DNA of 64,000 nt from JAWKOK01 sp963698255 (GCA_963698255.1 CAVOQD010000034.1:62001-126000), one strand, 5' to 3'; shown: positions 1-9,911, counted from the stretch's first letter. Made by a program: numbers and translations. The notes: generated by a model from the sequence alone, not told the origin.

Positions 1-1053
<1,053 letters not shown>

Positions 1054-1145
1054 GGTATTGCTGGACCTTTGCCAAACATTCGTTCTAATGTTACCATCTT
1101 CGTGCGGCAGTTCAGACAAGTTCCCCCAAAATAATGAGGTGACGC

Positions 1146-1385
1146 ATGGCCCGAAAGAAGATCGCGTTTGGTTGGTACGGCGGAAAGTACAGCCACCTAA
1201 ATTGGCTGCTCGATCTGCTGCCGGAGACCAATCATTATTGTGAACCATTTGGCGGTTCAGCCGCCGTGCTGTTGAATCGCGCCCCTTCGCCTGTAGAGAC
1301 GTATAACGATTCAGAAATCGACTGGCGTTATTTCTCCAGGAGCGAAAGCCGGAAAATTTGCGTAGTTACTCGTCCTATGGTATAG
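1146..1385 (+). pseudogene. Truncated D12-class DNA adenine methyltransferase (N-terminal fragment)
   Basis: The first ~58 residues match the start of D12/Dam-type N6-adenine DNA methylases: FGWYGGK (the SAM-binding FxGGK-type motif), then EPFGGSAAVLLNR and ETYND. Family members are about 250-300 residues long; here similarity stops just after ND, and the remaining ~20 residues (up to a TAG) run into what looks like the nusA promoter and are probably not real coding. The catalytic DPPY motif is absent, so no active enzyme is expected. It follows uvrA at 92 bases and lies where rimP is normally found upstream of nusA, so a deletion or insertion may have removed both the rest of this gene and rimP. 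Confidence 0.75.
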
Positions 1386-1386
1386 T
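1358..1386 (+). promoter_or_regulatory. Sigma-70-type promoter for nusA operon
   Basis: TTGCGT (1358-1363), a 17-base spacer and TATAGT (1381-1386) match the -35/-10 consensus with ideal spacing. It overlaps the tail of the truncated methylase fragment and would give a leader of about 135 bases before the nusA ATG. Called from sequence only. Confidence 0.6.
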
Positions 1387-1446
1387 TTCAGTCGTTCCGG
1401 GTTGTTTCTTGAACGGCCCGAAAGTCATCTGATTATGCGTTTACTG

Positions 1447-1468
1447 AAGTGGGGTTTCCCCACTTTTG
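1447..1468 (+). terminator. Perfect GC-rich hairpin in the nusA leader (attenuator-like)
   Basis: AAGTGGGG (1447-1454), loop TTT, CCCCACTT (1458-1465), then a T-rich run (TTGTTGTTG). It lies between the predicted promoter and the nusA start, so it could be an intrinsic terminator of upstream transcription or a leader attenuator; NusA itself modulates termination, so autoregulation is conceivable but is inference. Confidence 0.45.
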
Positions 1469-1527
1469 TTGTTGTATGGACGAGTTACTTTAGACTCACT
1501 TGCTGTTCAAGGAGTACAAGAAGGACC

Positions 1528-3228
1528 ATGTCGAAAGCTCTGATTGCCGGAATCAACCAGGTTGCAACGGACAAAGGCCTCGACCGCGAAGTGATTTTTG
1601 AAGCGATCGAAGCGTCGTTGATTTCCGCCTACAAACGCAATTACGGCTCTGTCGCCAACGTGACCTCTGAGGTTGACCGGGTGACGGGCGATATGCGCGT
1701 CTTTGCCGAGCGCGAGGTCGTCGAAGATGTGATGAACTGGCGCACCGAAGTCTCGTTGGAAGAGGCCCGAAAGACGGTGGCCGATGCCGAATTGGGCGAT
1801 GTCATCAACGTCGAGACACAGCCGGGCGATTTCGGCCGCATCGCGGCGCAGACTGCCAAGCAGGTGATCCTTCAGCGCATTCGCGAGGCCGAACGCGATA
1901 CGGTCTACGAAAACTTTGCGCATCGTGTCGGTGAAACGATCAGCGCCCAGGTGCGCAGCGTCGATACGGTCTCCGGGGCCGTCACCGTGTTGTTGGAAGA
2001 AAAACACGAGTGCCTGATCATGCGCGACGAACAGATTCCCGGCGAGCGTGTGCGCCGTGGAGACTACATCCGCGTCTACGTCGTCGATGTCCACAAGAGC
2101 AATCGCGGCCCGGTGATTCGGCTCAGCCGCACCCACCGCAATCTGCTGCGCCGCCTGATGGAACAGGAAATCCCTGAAGTGCGCGACGGCACGGTCGAAA
2201 TCAAGGCCATTGCCCGCGAGCCGGGCGCCCGCAGCAAGGTCGCCGTCGCCGCCACCATGCCCAACGTCGACGCCGTCGGCAGTTGTGTCGGCATGCGCGG
2301 TCTGCGCATTCAGAACATCGTCAACGAATTGTCCGGCGAGAAGATCGATGTTGTCGAATGGAGCCCTGAGTTGATGGGCTACATTTCCAACGCGCTGAGT
2401 CCGGCCAAGGTCAACAACGTGGTCCTGGATGAAAAAGCCAGCATCAAGACTGCAATCGTAGTGGTGCCGGACCGGCAACTGAGCCTAGCCATCGGCAAGG
2501 AGGGCCAGAATGCCCGCCTCGCCGCTAAGCTGACGGGCTGGCGCATTGACATCAAGAGTGAGAGCGAAGCGCTTGAGGAAGGCCTCGATCGCTTGAGCCA
2601 GGCCCAGTCGCAGGCGTTGACGACACCGTCCAGCGCCGATCTGCTGTCGATGGCGGAACAGATTCTCCAGGGTGACGATGCGCCCAGGGCGCCGATCACC
2701 GGCGACGATGCGCTGTCTAGAGCCGCTCGCTCACTGGAAGAGGTGGATGAGAGTCTGCCCATGACGGCCGAGGGGCTGACTTCCGCCGAGCTGCCGTCCT
2801 TCGATGATGCATTGGCCAAGGCGGAAGCGGCAGAGAATATCGATTTCTCCTTGCCGGAATTCCCCGAGTTGCCGTCCGAGGAAGAGAGACCGCTCTCATT
2901 CGAGGATGTGATTCCCGAAACGGCGGACCGCTCGGAAGCGACTGATGAAGCGGAATCAGACGAAGAGATGATGGTCGTTTCAGATTTGCCTGAGGTGATC
3001 ACCGCTGATATGTTGCGTGCCCGCATGGCTCAGCGCAAGGAAAATCTCAGTGATGAAGAACTAGAGATCCCGGCGGAACTCTTGGTCGGTCTTGAGAAAG
3101 AGAAGAAAGAGGAAGCTGAGCCGCTCTTCGAAGAGGGAAAGCGCAAAGGCCCGAAGTCGGCCAAGAAGGGCAAGAAGAAGCCCCGGCATGCATTTGAAGA
3201 GGACGACGATTTTTCGGATTTCTTCTAG
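1528..3228 (+). CDS. nusA: Transcription termination/antitermination factor NusA
   Basis: NusA binds RNA polymerase and nascent RNA and modulates pausing, termination and antitermination. I chose ATG 1528 (MSKALIAGINQV, 566 residues) because it begins the conserved NTD and has AAGGAG/AAGGA upstream; the longer in-frame extension has no family similarity. Domain order: NusA N-terminal RNAP-binding domain (~1-130), S1 domain (~138-202), KH1 (~230-290) and KH2 (~300-365, with the VVVPDRQLSLAIGKEGQNARLA signature). Residues ~380-566 form a long acidic, low-complexity tail ending in a lysine-rich stretch and an acidic tip, in place of the helical repeats of enterobacterial NusA. It leads the nusA-ylxR-infB-rbfA cluster; rimP, usually upstream, is not visible. 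Confidence 0.96.
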   Translation: MSKALIAGINQVATDKGLDREVIFEAIEASLISAYKRNYGSVANVTSEVDRVTGDMRVFAEREVVEDVMNWRTEVSLEEARKTVADAELGDVINVETQPGDFGRIAAQTAKQVILQRIREAERDTVYENFAHRVGETISAQVRSVDTVSGAVTVLLEEKHECLIMRDEQIPGERVRRGDYIRVYVVDVHKSNRGPVIRLSRTHRNLLRRLMEQEIPEVRDGTVEIKAIAREPGARSKVAVAATMPNVDAVGSCVGMRGLRIQNIVNELSGEKIDVVEWSPELMGYISNALSPAKVNNVVLDEKASIKTAIVVVPDRQLSLAIGKEGQNARLAAKLTGWRIDIKSESEALEEGLDRLSQAQSQALTTPSSADLLSMAEQILQGDDAPRAPITGDDALSRAARSLEEVDESLPMTAEGLTSAELPSFDDALAKAEAAENIDFSLPEFPELPSEEERPLSFEDVIPETADRSEATDEAESDEEMMVVSDLPEVITADMLRARMAQRKENLSDEELEIPAELLVGLEKEKKEEAEPLFEEGKRKGPKSAKKGKKKPRHAFEEDDDFSDFF

Positions 3229-3241
3229 CGGTTACTGACAG

Positions 3242-3270
3242 ACCGGGTTTCGATTTGAAGCCCGGTTTTT
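3242..3270 (+). terminator. Hairpin with T-tract after nusA
   Basis: ACCGGGtTTC (3242-3251) pairs with GAAgCCCGGT (3257-3266), followed by TTTT. It sits between nusA and ylxR and may act as a partial terminator that lowers downstream expression. Confidence 0.6.
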
Positions 3271-3318
3271 GATCGCCGGAAATGCGCTGAATCCATGGGG
3301 ATGTGATAGGATTAGATC

Positions 3319-3648
3319 GTGGCACACAAGAAGCGAGGGCCGCGGCGCAAACATGTTCCGCAGCGAACCTGTATCGCCTGTCGAGAGGTTGCTGGAAAGC
3401 GAGCGCTGGTACGCCTTGTACGTACTGAAAACGGCATTGAAGTCGATCTGACAGGAAAACAGCCGGGCAGAGGCGCATATCTGCATCCATACCAGCCTTG
3501 TTGGAATGCCATGCTTGAAGGAAACCGGCTCGGAAGCGCGATGCGCACAAAAGTGAGCCCCGAAAATCGGGACCAACTGGTTGAGTTTGCACGAACGCTG
3601 CCGGAATCGGCAGAAGAATCTGAAATTGAGGAAGCAAGGAAAAATTGA
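3319..3648 (+). CDS. ylxR: YlxR/RnpM family RNA-binding protein
   Basis: 109 residues beginning at GTG. The N-terminal RKHVPQRTCIACREVAGKRALVRLVR and the PGRGAYLHPYQPCW segment are typical of the YlxR (DUF448) fold, a small basic nucleic-acid-binding protein encoded between nusA and infB in many bacteria; in Firmicutes the family has been reported to modulate RNase P. The C-terminus carries an acidic/basic tail (EESEIEEARKN). No strong ribosome-binding site is seen before the GTG. Position between nusA and infB supports the call. Confidence 0.9.
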   Translation: MAHKKRGPRRKHVPQRTCIACREVAGKRALVRLVRTENGIEVDLTGKQPGRGAYLHPYQPCWNAMLEGNRLGSAMRTKVSPENRDQLVEFARTLPESAEESEIEEARKN

Positions 3649-4213
3649 AATGAAGACACGTCCGAAAAATGGCCACCGATAAGCCGGCCGTGCGAAACGA
3701 CCGAGTAGGAAGAGCAGCAGGAAGAGCAATTGTGCGAACCGATGTTGCGCTCTGCCAGACTCGGGGCGAGAGTGAAGCCGGAAACATCTGTGGGGAGGGT
3801 AGCCCTATGCCAAGGTAATTCTTCGGTCCTCAAACATCTGCGAGGTTGATAACAATCACACCGCGCAAGATTGGTTGAACATCAAGGACCGTCAGCCGCC
3901 TTGACCAACGCTGCTCCATCTTCCCCGCTGTCTGTTTCCCCACCTCTCTTGTCAGTTTCCAGCCTTTTTCGACACAATAGGATCATACCACTGTCAGCGC
4001 GCGTCGTTTGACCAATGCATGGTTATCCAGAAGTTGGCGCTGTTTCTGCTCTGGTCAGTCCACGGGAAAAACGATTCTAGAGTCCCTGCACCGAGACAAC
4101 TATTTCTCTGGTATTTCTCTGGAACGGTCCAAAAAATGGGAATTACACGATACGTGTGATCGCCGCATAACAGGTATCGATATTGACACAGGTTGTACGT
4201 GAGGGAGATTTTT
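3649..4213. other. 565-bp non-coding gap between ylxR and infB
   Basis: No convincing gene on either strand. It contains an exact 11-bp tandem duplication (TATTTCTCTGG at 4101-4111 and 4112-4122), a repeated AACATCTG(T/C)G word near 3782 and 3834, and a GAGGGAG-type ribosome-binding site just before infB. ylxR and infB are usually only tens of bases apart, so this spacer is unusually long and could hold a leader RNA or repeat; I could not fold a convincing known RNA. Confidence 0.5.
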
Positions 4214-6067
4214 ATGGCGAAAAGCAAAGAAGCGGACGTTATTGAAGAAGTAGAGGATGGACCGATCACGGAGGTCATCGTTGATGATTATATTTCCGTA
4301 CGCGACCTGGCCACGCTGATTGGCCGCAGCCCAATTGATCTGATCAAAATTCTGATGCAATACGGCATCATGGCTCCGATCACCCATAGCATCGATCATG
4401 ACACCGCAGTCATTCTTGGTGAGGAACTAGGTGTCGAGGTGAAATGGCCGGAGTCAGAGGAGCCTGAAGAGGTTCTCGAAGAGGAGGAGGCGCCGGCTCC
4501 TTTGGCCGTCGCCAAATCCCGCATCGAGCAGATCATCGGGGAGGAAGGCGCAGATCAATTGGTCGAACGCCCGCCGGTCGTGGCCGTGCTGGGCCATGTC
4601 GACCACGGCAAGACGACCCTGCTGGACCATATCCGCAAGACCGACGTGGCCGGCGATGAAGCCGGCGGCATTACGCAGCGGACGGGCGCCTATCAGGTCA
4701 CGTTGGACGGACGTAAAATCACGTTCCTGGATACGCCGGGCCATGAAGCCTTCACAGCCATGCGCGCACGCGGCGCCCAGGTGACCGACATCGTGGTCCT
4801 GGTTGTGGCTGCCGATGACGGCATCATGCCGCAGACCCGTGAGGCCATCAGCCATGCCAAGGCCGCAGGCGTCACCATCATCGTGGCGCTCAACAAGATC
4901 GACAAGGCCAATGCCAATCAGGATCGCGTTCTGGAAGAGTTGGCCAACGAAGGCCTTCAGCCCGAACAATGGGGCGGCGAGACCATCGTGGTCCCGGTCA
5001 GCGCGTTGAACGGCACTGGCGTCGATGATTTGCTGGCGAATATCCTGATCGTTGCTGAGATTGAACAATACAAAGCCAATCCGAGTGGCCGATGCATCGG
5101 CAGCGTCATCGAATCCGAGTTGGACAAACATCGGGGCGTTACTGCCACGCTGCTGGTCCAGAACGGTACGCTGAAGAGCGGCGAATCAATCGTCGTCGGC
5201 ACGACTTCGGGGCGGATCAAGGCCATGTTCGACTACGAAGGCAACCCAATTAAGGAAGCCGGCCCGTCTATGCCGGTCGTGATTCTCGGCCTGAATGAAG
5301 TGCCGATCGCCGGTGATGTCTTTAGGCGGGCAAAAAACGACCGCATTGCCCGTCGTATCGCGTCTGAGCGACAGACCGAGGCCGCCCAAGACGCTCAGGC
5401 GCCGGCACGCCCGCAGATGACGCTTGAGGACATCTTCGCCCGCTTCGAACAGGGCGAAACGAAGGCGCTGAATCTGATCGTGCGCGCCGATATGCAAGGC
5501 ACATTGGAACCGATCATCAACAGCCTCAAGGAGTTGAGCAACGACGAAATCGATGTCGTCATTCTCCAATCCGCCATCGGTGATGTCTCGGAATCGGATG
5601 TGATGCTGGCAGAGGCCAGCGAAGCCGTCATCATTGCCTTCAGCGTCGACGTTGACCGGGCCGCTCTGGTGCGCTCTGAAGCGTCCGGGATCGAAATTCG
5701 ACGCTACGAAATCATCTACAAGATGATCGAAGATGTGCAGGATGCGCTTAAGGGCATGCTCGACCCGATCTATGAAGACGTCAAGATCGGTCAGGCCGAG
5801 GTGCTCCAGATTTTCAAGCTGCGTCGCGGCGTGATCGGCGGTTGCCGCATTTCCGAAGGCATAGCCAAGCGCAATGCTCTGACGACGGTGATGCGCAATG
5901 GTGAGCAGATCGCAACCAATCTGCGCCTAGAGACACTGCGCAGATTTGAAGAAGACGTTGCCGAGGTCCGTACGGGATTCGAATGCGGTATCCGCCTCGC
6001 GGGTAACTTCAGCAATCTCCAGGAAGGCGATTCGATTGTCATCTACGAGAGCCAGCGAGTAAGGTAA
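4214..6067 (+). CDS. infB: Translation initiation factor IF-2
   Basis: IF-2 is the GTPase that places fMet-tRNA on the 30S subunit and promotes subunit joining. ATG 4214 (MAKSKEADVIEEVEDG, 617 residues) follows GAGGGAGA and starts a short N-terminal region with one IF2-N module (~28-75). G-domain motifs: G1 GHVDHGKTT (~126-134), G2 GGITQRTGAY, G3 DTPGHEAF, G4 NKIDK, G5 SALNGTG; then domains II, III and the C-terminal fMet-tRNA-binding domain (ending CGIRLAGNFSNLQEGDSIVIYE). It is shorter than enterobacterial IF-2 (~890 aa), as in many deep-branching bacteria. G2 reads GGITQRTGAY where many IF-2s have GGITQHIGAY, a noted variant but not at a catalytic residue. Confidence 0.97.
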   Translation: MAKSKEADVIEEVEDGPITEVIVDDYISVRDLATLIGRSPIDLIKILMQYGIMAPITHSIDHDTAVILGEELGVEVKWPESEEPEEVLEEEEAPAPLAVAKSRIEQIIGEEGADQLVERPPVVAVLGHVDHGKTTLLDHIRKTDVAGDEAGGITQRTGAYQVTLDGRKITFLDTPGHEAFTAMRARGAQVTDIVVLVVAADDGIMPQTREAISHAKAAGVTIIVALNKIDKANANQDRVLEELANEGLQPEQWGGETIVVPVSALNGTGVDDLLANILIVAEIEQYKANPSGRCIGSVIESELDKHRGVTATLLVQNGTLKSGESIVVGTTSGRIKAMFDYEGNPIKEAGPSMPVVILGLNEVPIAGDVFRRAKNDRIARRIASERQTEAAQDAQAPARPQMTLEDIFARFEQGETKALNLIVRADMQGTLEPIINSLKELSNDEIDVVILQSAIGDVSESDVMLAEASEAVIIAFSVDVDRAALVRSEASGIEIRRYEIIYKMIEDVQDALKGMLDPIYEDVKIGQAEVLQIFKLRRGVIGGCRISEGIAKRNALTTVMRNGEQIATNLRLETLRRFEEDVAEVRTGFECGIRLAGNFSNLQEGDSIVIYESQRVR

Positions 6068-6072
6068 AATCA

Positions 6073-6170
6073 GCAGTTCACGATTTGCCATTCTGAGCGG
6101 GAGATTTGGGGCACGCCACTCTGGTAAAGAGCCGGCACTGATTCTCACTTTTCAGCAAATCGTGAACTGC
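6073..6170. repeat. Long-spaced 16-bp perfect inverted repeat
   Basis: GCAGTTCACGATTTGC (6073-6088) and its exact reverse complement GCAAATCGTGAACTGC (6155-6170) bracket 66 bases in the infB-rbfA gap. It is not followed by a T-tract. It resembles a small miniature inverted-repeat element or a repeat relic. Confidence 0.6.
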
Positions 6171-6244
6171 CGAAAATCGATCGTCCCCAGGGAAGGCAGA
6201 TAGAGGGAAGGGGTCCTCAACCGAGGCCCCCTCAAAGATCAATC

Positions 6245-6691
6245 ATGACAACGATACGACAAGAACGTGTAGCTCGGATGCTCTTCGAAGAGTTGAGCAT
6301 CATGGTCGGCGGCGAACTGTCCGACCCGGATTTGAGCTTGGTCAGCGTGACCGATGTGATCATCAGCCGCGACCTGCGCAATGCCAAGATCTTCGTCTCT
6401 CATGACGACGACGAGGTGACCAACGGACAGGTTCTACGCGCGCTCAAACGAGCCGCTCCCTATATGCGCGGCCAGATCGCGGAGCGATGCGGCCTGCGCA
6501 TGGTGCCGGAATTGATCTTCAGCTACGATGACACGCCGATACGAGCAAGCCGCATCAATGAGTTATTGGCTCAGATCGCGGCCGAAAAGCAGAGCCATGA
6601 CCCCTCGGATGAAGAGGGCGAGGACACTGAAGGTGTAGAAGGTGCGGCGATCGACACCGAGATCGACACCGAGATCGATAGCCATGATTGA
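6245..6691 (+). CDS. rbfA: 30S ribosome-binding factor RbfA
   Basis: 148 residues. RbfA is a KH-fold protein needed for late 30S maturation and 16S rRNA 5'-end processing. The start MTTIRQERVARMLFEELSIMV, the DLRNAKIFVS segment and the RELIFSYDD-like motif (here PELIFSYDDTPIRASRINELL) are characteristic. Residues ~116-148 form an acidic tail with a short repeated unit (DTEIDTEIDS), which is extra to the family core (~110-120 aa). It follows infB by 177 bases that hold an inverted repeat, and its stop lies 59 bases before the nrnA ATG. Confidence 0.93.
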   Translation: MTTIRQERVARMLFEELSIMVGGELSDPDLSLVSVTDVIISRDLRNAKIFVSHDDDEVTNGQVLRALKRAAPYMRGQIAERCGLRMVPELIFSYDDTPIRASRINELLAQIAAEKQSHDPSDEEGEDTEGVEGAAIDTEIDTEIDSHD

Positions 6692-6750
6692 CACTGAGAC
6701 TGACACGCTGTCAGAATCAGGGAGCGAAGCGGGTCACTAGCCCGGAGACC

Positions 6751-7770
6751 ATGATGTTTACCCAAGACGACCTTCAGACCATCATTTCGACCGTTCGCAC
6801 GCATGACAACATCCTCTGCGTCAGCCATGTCGCACCGGACGGCGATGCCGTCGGCAGCCTGCTTGGCATGGGCTGGATGTTGGACAGCATGGGGAAAGGG
6901 TACACGGTCGCGCTTCAAGATCCGGCGCCCGACAATCTGACCGGCTTGCCTGGTGCGTCGGAGATCGTCTCCACGTCCCAAGTCGGCGATGACTACGGTC
7001 TGATCATCTCTTTGGACGCATCCAGCCCGGATCGCATGGGCAAAGTCTATCAACCGGATCGTCATGCCGATATCCCGCTGCTGGTGATCGACCATCACAT
7101 CACCAACACCAACTTCGGTACGCTGAATTGGGTGGCGCCCCAGTGTGCAGCGACCTGTCAGATGCTGGTCTATCTGGCAGACGGCCTCGACATCGGCCTG
7201 GACGGCGAAATCGCCGAATGTCTGCTGACCGGCATCGTCACCGACACGCTATGCTTCCGCACCAGCAACACCGATGCCAACGTGCTGGAGGCAGCCATGC
7301 GCCTTATGCGCGGCGGCGCTGACCTGGCGTCAATTACGGCGCAGACGTTGAACCGGCGACCGCTGAGCCTGCTAAAACTGTGGGGCCAGGTTCTGCCTGC
7401 GCTTCACCTTGAGGATGGCGTCATCTGGACGACGGTGAGCCGGGAACAGTACGCTGCGTCCGGCTACGACAGCAACAGTGACTTGAACCTGAGCAGCATG
7501 CTGGTTTCAACGATTGGCGCCGACATGAGCGCCACCTTCGCTGAAAAGACGGACGAGAACGGCCAACCGGTGGTCGAATGCAGTTTCCGCGCCAAGCCCG
7601 GCTTCAACGTTTCAGACCTGGCCTTTGCCTTAGGCGGCGGTGGGCATCCGCCGGCCAGCGGTTGCACCCTGCCCGGCGGCCTTGACGAAGTGACAGAACG
7701 TGTCGTTGGCCTGATGAAGGAAGCGCATCACGAACAGGCCAGTCAAAGTTCGGCCTTGGCGGAGCAATGA
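6751..7770 (+). CDS. nrnA: DHH-family oligoribonuclease/pAp phosphatase NrnA-like
   Basis: 339 residues from ATG 6751, which has GGAG at 6744; a longer in-frame reading overlapping rbfA has no family similarity. NrnA proteins degrade short oligoribonucleotides and dephosphorylate 3'-phosphoadenosine 5'-phosphate using two Mn ions. The DHH domain shows SHVAPDGDAVGS (~25-36), SLDAS (~88-92) and VIDHH (~112-116); the DHHA1 domain ends with the GGGGHPPASGC motif, where the conserved His contacts substrate. It lies between rbfA and truB, the usual place in many Gram-positive-type genomes, and its stop is four bases from the truB start, so the two are probably co-transcribed. Confidence 0.93.
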   Translation: MMFTQDDLQTIISTVRTHDNILCVSHVAPDGDAVGSLLGMGWMLDSMGKGYTVALQDPAPDNLTGLPGASEIVSTSQVGDDYGLIISLDASSPDRMGKVYQPDRHADIPLLVIDHHITNTNFGTLNWVAPQCAATCQMLVYLADGLDIGLDGEIAECLLTGIVTDTLCFRTSNTDANVLEAAMRLMRGGADLASITAQTLNRRPLSLLKLWGQVLPALHLEDGVIWTTVSREQYAASGYDSNSDLNLSSMLVSTIGADMSATFAEKTDENGQPVVECSFRAKPGFNVSDLAFALGGGGHPPASGCTLPGGLDEVTERVVGLMKEAHHEQASQSSALAEQ

Positions 7771-7774
7771 GAAA

Positions 7775-8836
7775 GTGACCCGTTCAGAGAACGAATACGA
7801 CGGCCTGCTGCTCGTCGACAAACCAGGCCTGGTCGAGGCAATCGCCCCGGAAGCGATTCCGGATTCCCCGATTCATGATTCCGACACGACAGACAGACAC
7901 TCGCAACCGGATGAGCGCTTGCTCACAAGCCATGACGTCGTTCAACTGGCGCGCCGGTGGAGCCATCAACGGCGCATCGGACATACTGGCACCCTGGATC
8001 CCATGGCCAGCGGCCTGTTGGTTCTGTGCATGGGTCGCGCCACACGTCTGGTCGAGTATTACCAGGGGCATGACAAGCAATACTACGCAGAAGTTCAACT
8101 GGGGACGTCTACCGATACCTACGATGCCCTGGGCAAGGCCACTGTCCGTGCCGATGTGCCGGCCCTAACGGAGGGGGAAATTGATCGGGCGCTGAACCAG
8201 TTCCGGGGCGAGATACTACAGCGACCGCCGGTATTCTCTGCTTTGAAGCAGGGCGGCGAAAGCCTTCATCGCAAGGCACGGCGCGGCGAGACGGTCCAAA
8301 TAGATGCCCGCCCAATTACCGTTCACGCCCTGGATTTGGTAGACTGGATTGCACCGGATCGGCTCTGTCTGAAGGTGACAGCATCGGCAGGAACCTATAT
8401 TCGCAGTCTCGCGCACGACATCGGACAGGCGCTGGGAAGCGAAGCGCATCTCGCCCGCCTGCGCAGAGAATGGGCAGGAGCGTTCGATGTGGCGCAAGCC
8501 CACGGCCTGGACGAGATCCGATCCGCCGCCGAAGCCGGCAGACTTGCAGATCTGCTGCTGTCGCCGGGAGACGGCTTGGACCTACCCGAGGTTGCGCTCA
8601 CGGAGGCCCAGATGAAACAGCTCGGCTTCGGTCAAGTGACCCTGATTGCCGAAAGCTTGGGTCCGGTCAGGAAGTCCGATTGTAAGGAAGAAGTCCGTTG
8701 GCAAGTGGACCAACTGGCCCAGGGCCGCGACCTGGCGGGTCAATTTGCCGGTATTCTGCGTTGTGTCGGCCCGTCCGATGCACCGGAAACAGGCTTCTTC
8801 TGGACTGCGAAAAAATGGTTCGCAGCCAACCAGTAG
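7775..8836 (+). CDS. truB: tRNA pseudouridine(55) synthase TruB with an N-terminal insertion
   Basis: 353 residues from a GTG four bases after nrnA. TruB makes pseudouridine 55 in the T-loop of tRNAs. The catalytic motif HTGTLDPMASG puts the nucleophile at Asp75; RIGH, LDPMASGLLVLCMGRATRL and YYAEVQLG follow as in the family, and the RPPVFSALKQGGE segment is present. Canonical TruB begins with a continuous (D)GLLLVDKPxGxTSHDVV motif; here about 32 residues (19-50, rich in Pro, Asp and Ser) are inserted between LLVDKPG and TSHDVV with no break of frame. The insert may be a surface loop or an in-frame insertion. It could also reflect two compensating indels, though none is obvious. Confidence 0.93.
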   Translation: MTRSENEYDGLLLVDKPGLVEAIAPEAIPDSPIHDSDTTDRHSQPDERLLTSHDVVQLARRWSHQRRIGHTGTLDPMASGLLVLCMGRATRLVEYYQGHDKQYYAEVQLGTSTDTYDALGKATVRADVPALTEGEIDRALNQFRGEILQRPPVFSALKQGGESLHRKARRGETVQIDARPITVHALDLVDWIAPDRLCLKVTASAGTYIRSLAHDIGQALGSEAHLARLRREWAGAFDVAQAHGLDEIRSAAEAGRLADLLLSPGDGLDLPEVALTEAQMKQLGFGQVTLIAESLGPVRKSDCKEEVRWQVDQLAQGRDLAGQFAGILRCVGPSDAPETGFFWTAKKWFAANQ

Positions 8837-8858
8837 CAGATACTGTGCAACAGATGCG

Positions 8859-9821
8859 ATGCAGATAGTCAAAGATTTTCGAACAGTCTACCTCAACCAG
8901 CCCACCATCCTGACCATCGGGAATTTTGACGGTCTGCACAGAGGACATCAGGCCCTGCTCGCCACGCTTTGCGAACTCGCCCGGAACCATCGACCGGCTG
9001 CAGCATCTGCGCTACTCACATTTTCACCCCATCCACTGGCCGTGTTGCGGCCCGATTTTCCCCACCATCTACTGACCATGCCCGAGGAACGATTGTCGCT
9101 TGCGGCTCAATTGGGCGTGGAGATCGGCATCATTCAGCCGTTCACACGAGCGCTTGCAGCCCTCACCGCGACCGAGTTTGTCACCTTGCTCAGTGAACAT
9201 CTCAATCTGGCCGGCCTCGTCGTCGGACCGGATTTTGCGTTGGGCCGGGATCGCGGCGGCGATCTGGCCGCTCTGCGCGAGATGGGCGCGCAGATGGATT
9301 TTTCGGTTGTGGTGATCACGCCGCAGGAGCAGGACGGCCTGCCCGTACGCAGCAGCGCAATCCGTCGCCTGCTGCAGGAAGGTCAAGTGACTGAGGCCGC
9401 TGACCTTTTGGGGCGGCCTTATCAAGTGACCGGTCCAGTCAAAGAGGGCGATCAGAGGGGCCGACAGATCGGCGTACCCACGGCCAATGTCCAGCCGGAG
9501 CCGGAGATCCTGCTGCCGGCCGACGGCGTCTATATCACGCGTACTTTGGTTCACGAAGGTACGACCGTACGTCACTACCTGAGCGTGACCAATCTGGGCG
9601 TCCGCCCGACCGTGGACGGACTCCACCATCGTCTCGAAACGCACTTGCTCGATTTTCCTGCTCAAGGGGAATCGGGCGATCTATACGGAAAGATCGTGAC
9701 GGTCGAATTCTGGGCCAGGCTGCGTGGCGAAAAACGATTCGAAAATCTTGATGCCCTGGTGGCAGAGATTCAAAAAAACATTGCCCAGACCAGAGCTTAC
9801 TTTGAAGCGCTCGAACAGTAG
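8859..9821 (+). CDS. ribF: Bifunctional riboflavin kinase/FAD synthetase
   Basis: 320 residues from ATG 8859 (MQIVKDFRTVYL). RibF phosphorylates riboflavin to FMN and adenylates it to FAD. The N-terminal nucleotidyltransferase domain has GNFDGLHRGHQ (~21-31) and later PVRSSAIRRLLQEG; the C-terminal kinase domain has GRPYQVTG, a GRxIGVPTANV motif, the GVRPTVDG segment and FWARLRGEKRF. The length is the usual 300-320. It follows truB by 22 bases, the common truB-ribF arrangement, so co-transcription is likely. Confidence 0.95.
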   Translation: MQIVKDFRTVYLNQPTILTIGNFDGLHRGHQALLATLCELARNHRPAAASALLTFSPHPLAVLRPDFPHHLLTMPEERLSLAAQLGVEIGIIQPFTRALAALTATEFVTLLSEHLNLAGLVVGPDFALGRDRGGDLAALREMGAQMDFSVVVITPQEQDGLPVRSSAIRRLLQEGQVTEAADLLGRPYQVTGPVKEGDQRGRQIGVPTANVQPEPEILLPADGVYITRTLVHEGTTVRHYLSVTNLGVRPTVDGLHHRLETHLLDFPAQGESGDLYGKIVTVEFWARLRGEKRFENLDALVAEIQKNIAQTRAYFEALEQ

Positions 9822-9911
9822 ATTCAGCGCAAATCCAGACTTTCTTGTCCCAGCACTTGGTGCGAATGGTGTATCAAATGAAACGTTATTCTTTACTGGC
9901 TTTATCGTCTG

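Noticed and set aside
1077..1096. AACATT-CGTTCT-AATGTT as a LexA (SOS) box after uvrA
   Set aside because: A nice dyad, but it lies downstream of uvrA and matches the Gram-positive LexA consensus with several mismatches.
1507..2478. Long open frame on the minus strand opposite nusA
   Set aside because: It is the complement of a strongly conserved nusA frame, and the translation is His/Asp/Ala-rich without any domain; a shadow of codon bias.
3047..3833. Minus-strand frames across nusA end, ylxR and the following spacer
   Set aside because: They cross ylxR, which is clearly real, and show no recognisable protein; low-complexity Pro/Ser/Phe content.
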